From the NCBI GenBank assembly GCA_023436925.1, contig JAEZHJ010000047.1:1-5716 (forward strand): a stretch of DNA of 5,716 nucleotides, given 5' to 3'. The position numbers and the translations under genes were made by a program. The notes under the pieces are model-generated. The model did not search any database. It was not told the DNA's origin and saw only the letters and a list, made by a program, of their open reading frames with translations. The number at the start of each line of letters is the position of its first letter. Position 1 is the first letter of the stretch. This DNA is from Actinomycetes bacterium. GTDB taxonomy: Bacteria; Actinomycetota; Actinomycetes; Propionibacteriales; Propionibacteriaceae. This document shows positions 1 through 5,423 of this stretch, piece after piece.

Positions 1-631
1 CCTGCTCCATCGTCAGCCGGTCGGCCAGGACGGCCCGGTCCGCGGCGATGGCCACCGGGTCGCGCCGAGGCAGGTGGCGGCCGACCAGGATCTCGCGGAT
101 CAGGTCGAGGTCGTCGGCCTCCGGCGGCCGGGCGTCCGTCCGGTGCAAGGAGGTGGTGTCCCAGACCCTCTCCCCGAGCCTGGGCAGGTCCGACTTGCCC
201 GATACCTGCCAGCGCGGGCAGTCGGGGGTGGCGAAGTCGTCGTCCAGGCTGGTGCGGGCCAGGACGACGTGGTGGGACCAGCGGATCCGCGTCCTGGTCC
301 AGCGGGGATCGGCCTCGACGTAGCTGCGCAGCGCATAGCTGGCGTCCCGGGCCTGGTCGACGGGCCGGATCGGGACGTCGGCGGAGCCGCGGCGGATCAT
401 CCAGCGGCCGTCGGGCTCGACCCAGACGTGGCTGCCCTTCACCTCGATCACGATGACCCCCGAGCCAGGCATCAGCGCCACCAGGTCGGCCTCGTGGTCC
501 TTGTGGGTGTCGGACAGCCGCACATTGGCCAGCAGCAGGCACTCGTCCCCGAGTTGGCGGCGGAGCCGCTCCCACACCTCGCGTTCCGAGGGCGTCACGA
601 AGGCGGGCTGGTCAGGAAGGCAGGTGGCCAT
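1..631 (-). CDS. NERD-domain protein, probable NERD-helicase (partial, N-terminus only)
   Basis: The frame is open from an ATG at 631 to the left edge, giving 210 complete codons; the C-terminus lies outside the window. The start is supported by GGGAG five bases upstream. Residues about 14-130 match the nuclease-related domain (NERD), a PD-(D/E)XK-like fold. HEADLV holds a candidate metal ligand, Asp49, followed by a hydrophobic strand and IEVKG with Glu63 and Lys65, then PVDQARDA with Gln93. Residues 175-210 (DLIREILVGRHLP, then ADRLTMEQ) resemble the linker that in many actinobacterial proteins joins NERD to a superfamily I (UvrD-like) helicase, so the missing part is probably an ATP-dependent helicase. 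That fusion is inferred from family resemblance. Expected role: DNA cleavage or processing, physiological substrate unknown. It lies downstream of the SRPBCC gene on the same strand but is separated from it by a strong hairpin, so it probably has its own promoter. Confidence 0.82.
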   Translation of the reverse strand, partial: MATCLPDQPAFVTPSEREVWERLRRQLGDECLLLANVRLSDTHKDHEADLVALMPGSGVIVIEVKGSHVWVEPDGRWMIRRGSADVPIRPVDQARDASYALRSYVEADPRWTRTRIRWSHHVVLARTSLDDDFATPDCPRWQVSGKSDLPRLGERVWDTTSLHRTDARPPEADDLDLIREILVGRHLPRRDPVAIAADRAVLADRLTMEQ

Positions 632-689
632 GCTCACTCCCGGCGGTGGTCGGTCCGCCAAGAATGGCACCGCGCAGGGTCCGGGGGTG

Positions 690-716
690 GGCGACCGGGC
701 CGATTGCCCGGTCGCC
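690..716 (-). terminator. Perfect 11-bp hairpin behind the SRPBCC gene
   Basis: GGCGACCGGGC (690-700) and GCCCGGTCGCC (706-716) are exact reverse complements around a five-base loop. The hairpin begins 12 bases past the stop codon of the SRPBCC gene on the minus strand. No T-run follows, which is common for terminators in GC-rich actinobacteria. The same stem could also act in the leader of the NERD gene, whose start is 59 bases further on; position favours termination. Confidence 0.6.
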
Positions 717-728
717 GGTGTGGGGCGG

Positions 729-1439
729 CTACACCCGCTCGTCGGGACGGACCGCGCCCGGATCGGTGCCGGGCAGCTCCGAGCCGAATCGGGTCGCGGG
801 GTCCGGCCGGGCCGGGCGGTGCTCGTCCAGCAGGAGATCCTGCTCGGCGACGCGCGTGGCGGCGGGGTCGTCGCGGGGGTCGTCGTCGCGGTAGGCGGCC
901 TCGCGCTCCCCGGCGTCGCCGACCTTGCCCGGGTCACCCAGCGACGAGGCGGCGTCCGCGATGCCGGGTGTGTCGAGGTCGGCCCCCTCGTTGATGGAGC
1001 CGCGCCACCCGGGGGCGCCGGCCCCGGCCCGTTCGACGAACCGCTTGAAGTTCTCCAGGTCGTCCTCGGCCTGGGTGGCGATGATGTTGAGGAACTCTCC
1101 GACCTTCTCCACGAAGCCCTCGGGCTCGTACTCCATGCTCAGGTGGACCTCGGTCTGGGACGGCGCGATCGCCGAGAATGTGACCTCACCGGCGTTCGTG
1201 GCGCCCTCGACCGCAGCCCAGGCCACCTTGCGGTCGGGCACCTGCTCGAGGATCTTGGCGACCCACTGCCGCCGCACCCCACCGAGTTCGGCCACCCACT
1301 CCAGCCGGTCGTCACTGAGCTGGGTCACCTGTTCGACCGCACCCATGAACTCGGGGAACTCCTCGAACCGGGTCCACTGGTTGTAGACGAGGTTGAGCGG
1401 CAGGTCCACCACAACGGACTTCTCGACCTTGGTCGTCAC
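729..1439 (-). CDS. SRPBCC family protein (polyketide cyclase/dehydrase-like) with charged C-terminal tail
   Basis: This is a 236-residue protein from a GTG at 1439, chosen because GGAGGAG lies seven bases upstream and because the first residues, VTTKVEKSVVVDLP, align with the usual family start. A longer ATG frame from 1577 adds only arginine/glycine-rich leader translation. Residues 1-140 fit the START/Bet v1-like SRPBCC fold: opening strand VEKSVVVDLPLN, the helix pair NQWTRFEEFPEFM, strands around LEWVAELGG, KVAWAAVEG and VTFSAI, and a long C-terminal helix at about 108-138 (GFVEKVGEFLNII then AEDDLENFKRFVE). The fold encloses a hydrophobic pocket; the ligand is unknown and no catalytic residues can be named. 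Residues 150-236 are rich in Asp, Glu, Arg and Pro with no hydrophobic core, so probably disordered. Related actinobacterial proteins usually end near the helix, so the tail is an addition. It appears to be a single-gene unit bounded by hairpins on both sides. Confidence 0.85.
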   Translation of the reverse strand: MTTKVEKSVVVDLPLNLVYNQWTRFEEFPEFMGAVEQVTQLSDDRLEWVAELGGVRRQWVAKILEQVPDRKVAWAAVEGATNAGEVTFSAIAPSQTEVHLSMEYEPEGFVEKVGEFLNIIATQAEDDLENFKRFVERAGAGAPGWRGSINEGADLDTPGIADAASSLGDPGKVGDAGEREAAYRDDDPRDDPAATRVAEQDLLLDEHRPARPDPATRFGSELPGTDPGAVRPDERV

Positions 1440-1446
1440 GACAGCA

Positions 1447-1453
1447 CTCCTCC
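1447..1453 (-). promoter_or_regulatory. Strong Shine-Dalgarno that fixes the SRPBCC start
   Basis: On the minus strand GGAGGAG is followed by seven bases and GTG (1439-1437). It is the best ribosome binding site in this leader and rules against the upstream ATG at 1577. Confidence 0.75.
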
Positions 1454-1471
1454 AGATGGTCTGGTTGATCC

Positions 1472-1495
1472 GGCTGCGCGATCGGCCGCGCAGCC
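1472..1495. promoter_or_regulatory. 9-bp inverted repeat in the SRPBCC leader
   Basis: GGCTGCGCG (1472-1480) and CGCGCAGCC (1487-1495) form a perfect inverted repeat around six bases. It lies 33-56 bases upstream of the GTG start, in the promoter or 5' leader. It could be a repressor operator or an RNA hairpin in the leader. No clear -10/-35 pair is visible nearby to decide between them. Confidence 0.4.
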
Positions 1496-1570
1496 TCTCC
1501 AACCCCGTACCCAGCCGACGCCGTCCGAAGCCCGTGTCCGCCGGCCACCGACCGGCTCCTCCTGCGCCGG

Positions 1571-1671
1571 GGGCCACCGTTACCGCTGAGGGCCACCCAT
1601 CATGGGTGGCCCTCAGCGATTGGGGTGGCCCTCAGCGACTCGGGTGGCCCTCAGCGGTCGGGGTGGCTCAG
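1571..1671. repeat. Array of 19-bp repeat units in both orientations
   Basis: Read on the plus strand, three near-identical 19-base units, each starting GGGTGGCCCTCAGCG, begin at 1604, 1623 and 1642. A fourth, two bases shorter (1655-1671), overlaps them inside the last codons of the glycosylase gene. To the left the same unit occurs inverted: a partial copy at 1590-1600 and a fuller diverged copy at 1571-1589, in the same 19-base phase. The units differ mainly in the 3-4 bases between the conserved blocks. On the minus strand each unit carries CGCTGA, so three TGA codons (1653-1651, 1634-1632, 1615-1613) fall in three different frames. The array looks like local duplication of the gene's 3' end plus an inversion. 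It may work as a terminator, a translational stop cassette or a REP-like element. Confidence 0.75.
1584..1618 (-). terminator. 17-bp hairpin downstream of the glycosylase gene
   Basis: Bases 1584-1600 and 1602-1618 are perfectly complementary around the single base 1601; sterically the innermost pairs would open into a small loop. It is the strongest stem in the window and lies 32 bases past the glycosylase stop codon, so it plausibly ends the leftward four-gene transcript. There is no T-tract. It is made from two oppositely oriented copies of the 19-bp unit described for this region. Confidence 0.6.
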
Positions 1672-2400
1672 GTCGGTGGCGCGCCGCAGGACGTCGTCCA
1701 GCATCTGCGGGGTGAGCTTCCCGGTGAAGGTGTTCTGCTGGGAGACGTGGTAGCAGCCCAGCAGGGTGACCTGTCGGCCGTCGGGAGCGACCAGCCCGAC
1801 CTCGGCGCCGTGCCCGAACCTCGGTGCCGGACGAGGCACCTGCCAGCCCAGGTCGGTCAGGGTGGCCAGCAGCGCCGTCCAGCCGAAGCCGCCGAGCGCG
1901 ACCAGTACCCGCACCGAGTCGAGCAGTTCCAGCTCGCGGGCCAGCCACGGGGCGCAGCGGTGGCGCTCCTGCAGGGTGGGCTTGTTGGCCGGCGGGGCGC
2001 AGCGAACCGGGGCGGAGACCCGCACCCCGGTGAGCCGCAGGCCGTCGTCGATCGACACCGACGTGGGCTGGTTGGCGAACCCGGCGCGGTGCAGCGCGGC
2101 GTACAGGAAGTCACCCGACCGGTCCCCGGTGAACATCCGTCCGGTGCGGTTGGCACCGTGTGCCGCGGGCGCCAGCCCGACGACCAGGATCCGGGCGTCC
2201 GGATCGCCGAAGCCGGGCACCGGCCGTCCCCAGTACTCCTGGTCATGGAAGGCGGCCCGCTTCTCGGCGGCCACCTGCTCGCGCCAGAGAACGAGCCGCG
2301 GGCAGGCGCGGCACTCGACCAGTCGGGAGTCGAGTTCGTCCAGCGTGCCGGCCTCTCCCGCGACGCGGGGGTAGTCAGGACGGTCGGCCGCGGGGGTCAC
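1651..2400 (-). CDS. udgB: Uracil-DNA glycosylase, family 5 (UdgB type)
   Basis: This is a 249-residue base-excision repair enzyme that removes uracil (and in this family often other deaminated bases) from DNA. Motif 1, GLAPAAHGANRTGRMFTGD at residues 75-93, is the family 5 signature; it lacks the Asp/Tyr of family 1. Motif 2 is CYHVSQQN at 216-223 with His218. Four cysteines, Cys30, Cys33 (ECRACPRL), Cys134 and Cys149, match the ligands of the 4Fe-4S cluster. YWGRPVPGFG (56-65) is also typical. The family usually has HPS in motif 2, whereas this protein has HVS. The start is uncertain: the ATG at 2490 would overlap the aldolase gene by 71 bases and prepend translated aldolase codons, so I prefer the GTG at 2400, 19 bases after the aldolase stop, although its ribosome binding site is poor. 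The CDS is last in the putative operon, and its final codons run into a repeat array. Confidence 0.93.
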   Translation of the reverse strand: MTPAADRPDYPRVAGEAGTLDELDSRLVECRACPRLVLWREQVAAEKRAAFHDQEYWGRPVPGFGDPDARILVVGLAPAAHGANRTGRMFTGDRSGDFLYAALHRAGFANQPTSVSIDDGLRLTGVRVSAPVRCAPPANKPTLQERHRCAPWLARELELLDSVRVLVALGGFGWTALLATLTDLGWQVPRPAPRFGHGAEVGLVAPDGRQVTLLGCYHVSQQNTFTGKLTPQMLDDVLRRATDLSHPDR

Positions 2401-2419
2401 GTGCTGTGGGCCCGGCCGC

Positions 2420-3118
2420 TCAGTAGCTGGTGGCAGCTGCGGCGCCGGCGACGATCTCCTTGCCCGCGCTGGTGCCGAGCAGGACGGCACCCGCCCGCAG
2501 CAGGCCGGCCGCCTGGTCGTAGGACTTGATCGAGCCGGACGCCTTCACCTGGACGCCGGCGCGGACCTTGCCGGCCAGGTAGGCGATGGAGGCCGGGTTG
2601 GCCACCTCGACCGCACCCGAGCTGGCGTTCTTCAGGAAGGCGGCCCCGGCCTCCATCGACAGCTCGACGGCGGCGTCGCGCTCCTCCGGGGTGAGCAGCG
2701 GCAGTTCGAGCATCACCTTGACCGGCACCCCGGCGGCGACCACGCCCGCGATGTCGTCGCGGAACCGGTCGTACAGACCGCTCTTCAGCCACCCCACCTG
2801 CACGCCGATGTCGATCTGCTCGGCGCCGAGGTCGACCAGGCTCTGCGCCTCGGCGGCCTTGCCGCGCGAGCTCGTCACCCCGCAGGTCGGGAAGTCGAGC
2901 GCGGACGCGACGATGACCCCGGTCCCGCGCAGCACCTCGGCCACCTCCGGCACCCATGATCCGGGCACCATGGCGGCGTTGAAGCCGTACTCGGCTGCCT
3001 CCTCGGCGTGGGCGATGATGCGGTCCCGGGTCGTCCCGGTCTCGATCAGGGTGTGCTGGATGTACGGGGCGATGGTCTGCGGGCTGAGTGCGTCGAGGAT
3101 GCTGGAGTCGAGTGCCAT
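2420..3118 (-). CDS. deoC: Deoxyribose-phosphate aldolase (DeoC-like, divergent)
   Basis: This 232-residue class I aldolase has the DeoC TIM barrel; the expected reaction is 2-deoxyribose-5-phosphate to acetaldehyde plus glyceraldehyde-3-phosphate. By motif, Lys163 in AFLKNASSG is the Schiff-base lysine (KTSTG in typical DeoC), Lys192 in VKASGSI is the second active-site lysine, and Asp103 in EQIDIG the catalytic aspartate. The protein ends in Tyr232, matching the C-terminal tyrosine that E. coli DeoC needs for proton transfer. Departures from common DeoC: IQHTL for I/LDHTL, NAAMVPGSWV for the Cys/Asn-containing second strand motif, and SGS instead of SGG/AGG after the second lysine, near the phosphate site. 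The start is the ATG at 3118, with no clear Shine-Dalgarno; it begins 37 bases after the kinase stop, so translation may be coupled. Pairing with a sugar kinase suggests use of free deoxypentose. Class is confident; exact substrate is less so. Confidence 0.88.
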   Translation of the reverse strand: MALDSSILDALSPQTIAPYIQHTLIETGTTRDRIIAHAEEAAEYGFNAAMVPGSWVPEVAEVLRGTGVIVASALDFPTCGVTSSRGKAAEAQSLVDLGAEQIDIGVQVGWLKSGLYDRFRDDIAGVVAAGVPVKVMLELPLLTPEERDAAVELSMEAGAAFLKNASSGAVEVANPASIAYLAGKVRAGVQVKASGSIKSYDQAAGLLRAGAVLLGTSAGKEIVAGAAAATSY

Positions 3119-3155
3119 GGCGCCCAGTCTGGCCGATCCCGGTGGCCCCGGGCGA

Positions 3156-4076
3156 CTAGCGGCCGGCGGCGAGCAGGGCGGTCAGGTCCGCAGGCCGGGG
3201 CAGGCTCGGGATGACCTCGGCGACCCCCACCGCGTGCGCCCCGGCGGCGCAGGCGAAGCGGACCGCAGCGTCGAGGTCGTCACCGCGGGCGAGGGCGACC
3301 GCGAGCGCCCCGGTGAAGGCGTCCCCGGCTCCGGTGGTGTCGACCACCTGCGCCGCAGCGACGGCCGGGACGAGGCGTGGCTCGGCGCCCGGCTCATCGA
3401 CCAGGCATCCGGCCCCGCCCAGCGTGAGCACGCTCACCCCGGTGAAGTGGCGCCGGATCGCGGCCGCGCAGGCCTGCGGCGAGTCGAGCCCGGGCTCCCC
3501 GGTCAGGTGCGCGGCCTCGGTCTGGTTGGGCGTCACGACGTCGACCAGCGACCACAGCTCGGCGTCAAACGGACGGTCGGGCGCGGGGGCAGGGTTGAGC
3601 AGCGTCCGCACGCCGTGGCGCCGGGCCAGTTGCAGAGCGCGGCGGGCCGCCTCCACGGGGATCTCGAAGCCGGTCACCAGCAGGTCGGCGGCGGCGATCT
3701 CGTCCTCGAAGCTGTCGACCTCGGCCGCCGACAGCTCGGCCAGGGCGCCGGGCGCGATGACGATCCGGTTCTCCCCGCTGGGCTCGACCAGGATGACGCC
3801 GACCATGGTGGCCGCGGCGGCCGTGATGACCTTGTCGGCGGCGATGCCCTCGTTGCGCCACAGCTCGCGGGCCTGCTCGCCGAAGGCGTCCGGGCCGACC
3901 GCGGTCAGCAGGGACACGTCGGCGCCGAGTCGCGCCGCCGCCACCGCCTGGTTGGAGCCCTTGCCGCCGTGCCCGGAGGCGAAGACGCCGCCGGTCAGCG
4001 TCTCCCCCGCCTGCGGCACGCGCTCGGCGCGCATGGTCAGCCCGACGCCGTAGCTGCCGACGATGGCGATCCGCAT
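3156..4076 (-). CDS. rbsK: PfkB-family sugar kinase, ribokinase-like
   Basis: This 306-residue cytosolic kinase transfers phosphate from ATP to a sugar hydroxyl. Its length is normal for ribokinase. GHGGKGSNQAVAAARLG (35-51) is PfkB signature 1; DTTGAGDAFTGALAVAL (246-262) is signature 2 with catalytic base Asp252 and the anion hole GAGD. ENRIVIAPGA (102-111), NPAPA (161-165) and TPNQTEA (182-188) are ribokinase-type. One difference stands out: the N-terminal strand reads VGSYGVGLTM, whereas ribokinases have a GS-N-x-D type motif whose Asn and Asp hold the sugar hydroxyls. The Asp position appears to be Gly12, so ribose may not be the substrate; 2-deoxyribose is an attractive alternative given the aldolase gene 37 bases downstream. 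The ATG at 4076 has AAGGGAG four bases upstream. It is second in the putative operon. Confidence 0.88.
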   Translation of the reverse strand: MRIAIVGSYGVGLTMRAERVPQAGETLTGGVFASGHGGKGSNQAVAAARLGADVSLLTAVGPDAFGEQARELWRNEGIAADKVITAAAATMVGVILVEPSGENRIVIAPGALAELSAAEVDSFEDEIAAADLLVTGFEIPVEAARRALQLARRHGVRTLLNPAPAPDRPFDAELWSLVDVVTPNQTEAAHLTGEPGLDSPQACAAAIRRHFTGVSVLTLGGAGCLVDEPGAEPRLVPAVAAAQVVDTTGAGDAFTGALAVALARGDDLDAAVRFACAAGAHAVGVAEVIPSLPRPADLTALLAAGR

Positions 4077-4141
4077 GAAGCTCCCTTGCTCAGGTGGTGC
4101 TGCCGATCATCTTCGCCCGCACCCGGGGCGTCAACCGGCCC

Positions 4142-4942
4142 TCACCCGAGCTGGTCGACGGTGCGGTCCTCGGCTGACTGCGCTGCCGGGGCGGGCGCGG
4201 ATTGCGACGCGTCCGGCGTCTGCTCCGGGAGCGCAGCATGCGCCTCCTTCCACAGCGTCCGGCGCAGCCCGAGATAGCCGACCAGAGTCACCGCCAGGGC
4301 GGAGGTGGCGTCCAGGATCAGGTCGGTCATCGTGTCGTGCAGCGCGTCCCGTCCGACCATCACCTCACCGGTGGCGGTCACCACCTTCTGCATATTGGTG
4401 CCCAGCAGCCCGTCCAGCGCGTACTCGTAGATCTCCCACACCGCGCCGCAGGTGACGGCGAAGCAGAACGCGAAGAAGGCCACGAAGCCCGGCCCGAGGA
4501 TGATCCGTCGCTTCTCGGCGTCGTTCAGGACGCGGACCAGGTGGAAGCCGAGGACGCCCAGCATGGCGCCGCTGAAGAAGTGCAGCAAGGAGTCCCAGTA
4601 CGGGATCCGGTAGTAGAAGGACCGCACCTCGCCCAGATAGATGGCGGCGTAGAGGAAGACGAAGTAGCTGATCTGCATGCCGGACGGGACCGACACCTGG
4701 AATCGGCGGGTCGCCAGCGCGGGCAGGAACATCACGATCAGCCCGCCGGCGCACTGGGCGAGCATCAGGACGTAGTCACTGCGGCTCCGCTCGCCCGTCT
4801 CGTCCGGGGTGCCGGTGGCGGTGACGAGTTGCACGACCACGTAGATGATCGAGCCGAGCAGCGTGATGAACAGGATCCACTGGGCGGCCGTCGCCACACG
4901 CCCCGGCGGCCGGGGCGGTGGAAGCGGCTGGATGACAGTCAT
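4142..4942 (-). CDS. Integral membrane protein, DUF2238/YjdF-like
   Basis: This 266-residue protein has about six predicted membrane segments: roughly 18-42, 57-76, 89-105, 117-137, 150-170 and 207-226. The N-terminus is short and Pro-rich; the last 35 residues are a Pro/Ala/Gln-rich polar tail. Polar residues sit at or in the helices in a pattern I associate with DUF2238 (YjdF): YWDSLLHFFSG (His121), AVWEIYEYALD (Glu170, Glu173, Asp177) and HDTMTDLILD (Asp203, Asp207, Asp211). These could form a metal or proton site, but function is unknown for the family. The ATG at 4942 has GGAGG four bases upstream. It is the first gene of the leftward group, 65 bases before the kinase. A transporter role for the sugar is tempting, but nothing in the sequence shows it. 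Family call is from motif memory. Confidence 0.75.
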   Translation of the reverse strand: MTVIQPLPPPRPPGRVATAAQWILFITLLGSIIYVVVQLVTATGTPDETGERSRSDYVLMLAQCAGGLIVMFLPALATRRFQVSVPSGMQISYFVFLYAAIYLGEVRSFYYRIPYWDSLLHFFSGAMLGVLGFHLVRVLNDAEKRRIILGPGFVAFFAFCFAVTCGAVWEIYEYALDGLLGTNMQKVVTATGEVMVGRDALHDTMTDLILDATSALAVTLVGYLGLRRTLWKEAHAALPEQTPDASQSAPAPAAQSAEDRTVDQLG

Positions 4943-5161
4943 GGCACCTCCAGTGTTCCAGCGATTCAGCCCCCGCGCGAAGCGTCAGCCGGGTCGGCGG
5001 CGACGCATGCTTACACCGCCGTCGGCCTGAGTGTGACTTCGCCTCCCGAACTCGACAGGGACACTCACCACTGGCCGGGATCGGCGTGGTGTGTCGATCC
5101 TGCCGTCCGCCTTACGTCGTCACTGTGAACCCCCACCCAGGCACCGATGAAGGAGGACAGC
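4943..5161. promoter_or_regulatory. Divergent intergenic region with short inverted repeats
   Basis: This 219-base gene-free stretch separates the leftward operon from the rightward small gene and should hold promoters for both. Short inverted repeats are visible: TGAGTGT (5028-5034) with ACACTCA (5061-5067), 26 bases apart, and GGATCG (5078-5083) with CGATCC (5095-5100). Either could be a regulator site, but stems this short also arise by chance. No convincing -35/-10 pair was found; TGTAAG on the minus strand near 5013-5018 and TTACGT on the plus strand at 5112-5117 are weak -10 candidates. Confidence 0.4.
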
Positions 5162-5329
5162 ATGAACCTCGAAGACCTCGCCAAGGAGACCTACCCCGAA
5201 CTGCTGCTCGGCGCGGCGCAGGAACTGGTCAAGGAACAGGCTCGGGCGGACGAGGCCCGCCTCCGCCGCCGGGAGCGGCGCCAGCAGCGGCGCGCCCTGC
5301 TGGCCCAGTTGCTCGGCCGGCGTGCGTGA
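5162..5329 (+). CDS. Small basic helical protein (55 aa), unknown function
   Basis: The frame encodes 55 residues and starts at the ATG at 5162, which has a near-perfect AGGAGG five bases upstream. The upstream in-frame ATG at 5147 would overlap that ribosome binding site and is unlikely. Residues 1-28 are an acidic amphipathic stretch (LEDLAKETYPELLLGAAQELVKEQ); residues 29-55 are dominated by Arg (ADEARLRRRERRQQRR, then LLGRR), so the protein should be one or two helices, perhaps a short coiled coil with a nucleic-acid-binding or membrane-surface tail. No Cys, no signal peptide, no membrane segment. I do not recognise the family. Reality is supported by the ribosome binding site and by its place before the OsmC gene on the same strand; arginine-rich frames are easily produced by GC-rich DNA, which is the main doubt. 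Confidence 0.6.
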   Translation: MNLEDLAKETYPELLLGAAQELVKEQARADEARLRRRERRQQRRALLAQLLGRRA

Positions 5330-5353
5330 CGGGCCGAGCACTGGTCCGGCCCG
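5330..5353 (+). terminator. Weak hairpin after the small gene
   Basis: CGGGCCG (5330-5336) can pair with CGGCCCG (5347-5353) around a ten-base loop immediately after the TGA of the 55-residue gene. The seven-base GC stem has no T-run. It is a candidate terminator or attenuator between this gene and the OsmC gene. Confidence 0.3.
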
Positions 5354-5423
5354 GCAGCGGTTGGGCCGCGGCTCAGCAGAATTCGCGCTTGCCCCGCGCC
5401 CGGGCCCGATGCAGCCTCTGGCC

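Noticed and set aside
74..994. 306-residue plus-strand frame, and the 378-residue frame at 453-1589
   Set aside because: Both are antisense to the NERD and SRPBCC genes, with compositionally biased translations and no recognisable domain.
1440..1577. N-terminal extension of the SRPBCC protein from the ATG at 1577
   Set aside because: The added 46 residues are Gly/Arg-rich and unlike the family, they span the 9-bp inverted repeat, and a strong ribosome binding site marks the GTG at 1439.
1571..1671. The repeat array as a CRISPR
   Set aside because: Units are only 19 bases and directly adjacent, with no unique spacers, and some copies are inverted.
2401..2490. Glycosylase start at the ATG at 2490
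   Set aside because: It would overlap the aldolase coding region by 71 bases in another frame, and the first residues are Arg/Pro/Ser-rich shadow translation.
1393..2529. 378-residue plus-strand frame
   Set aside because: It is antisense to the glycosylase, whose motifs and cysteines are intact on the minus strand.
2586..4277. 563-residue open frame on the plus strand
   Set aside because: It lies opposite the aldolase and kinase genes, which have clear family motifs. The translation is low-complexity Gly/Ala/Arg/Asp typical of antisense frames in GC-rich DNA.
4202..5128. 308-residue plus-strand frame
   Set aside because: It is antisense to the membrane protein and is His/Asp/Gly/Gln-rich without hydrophobic structure.
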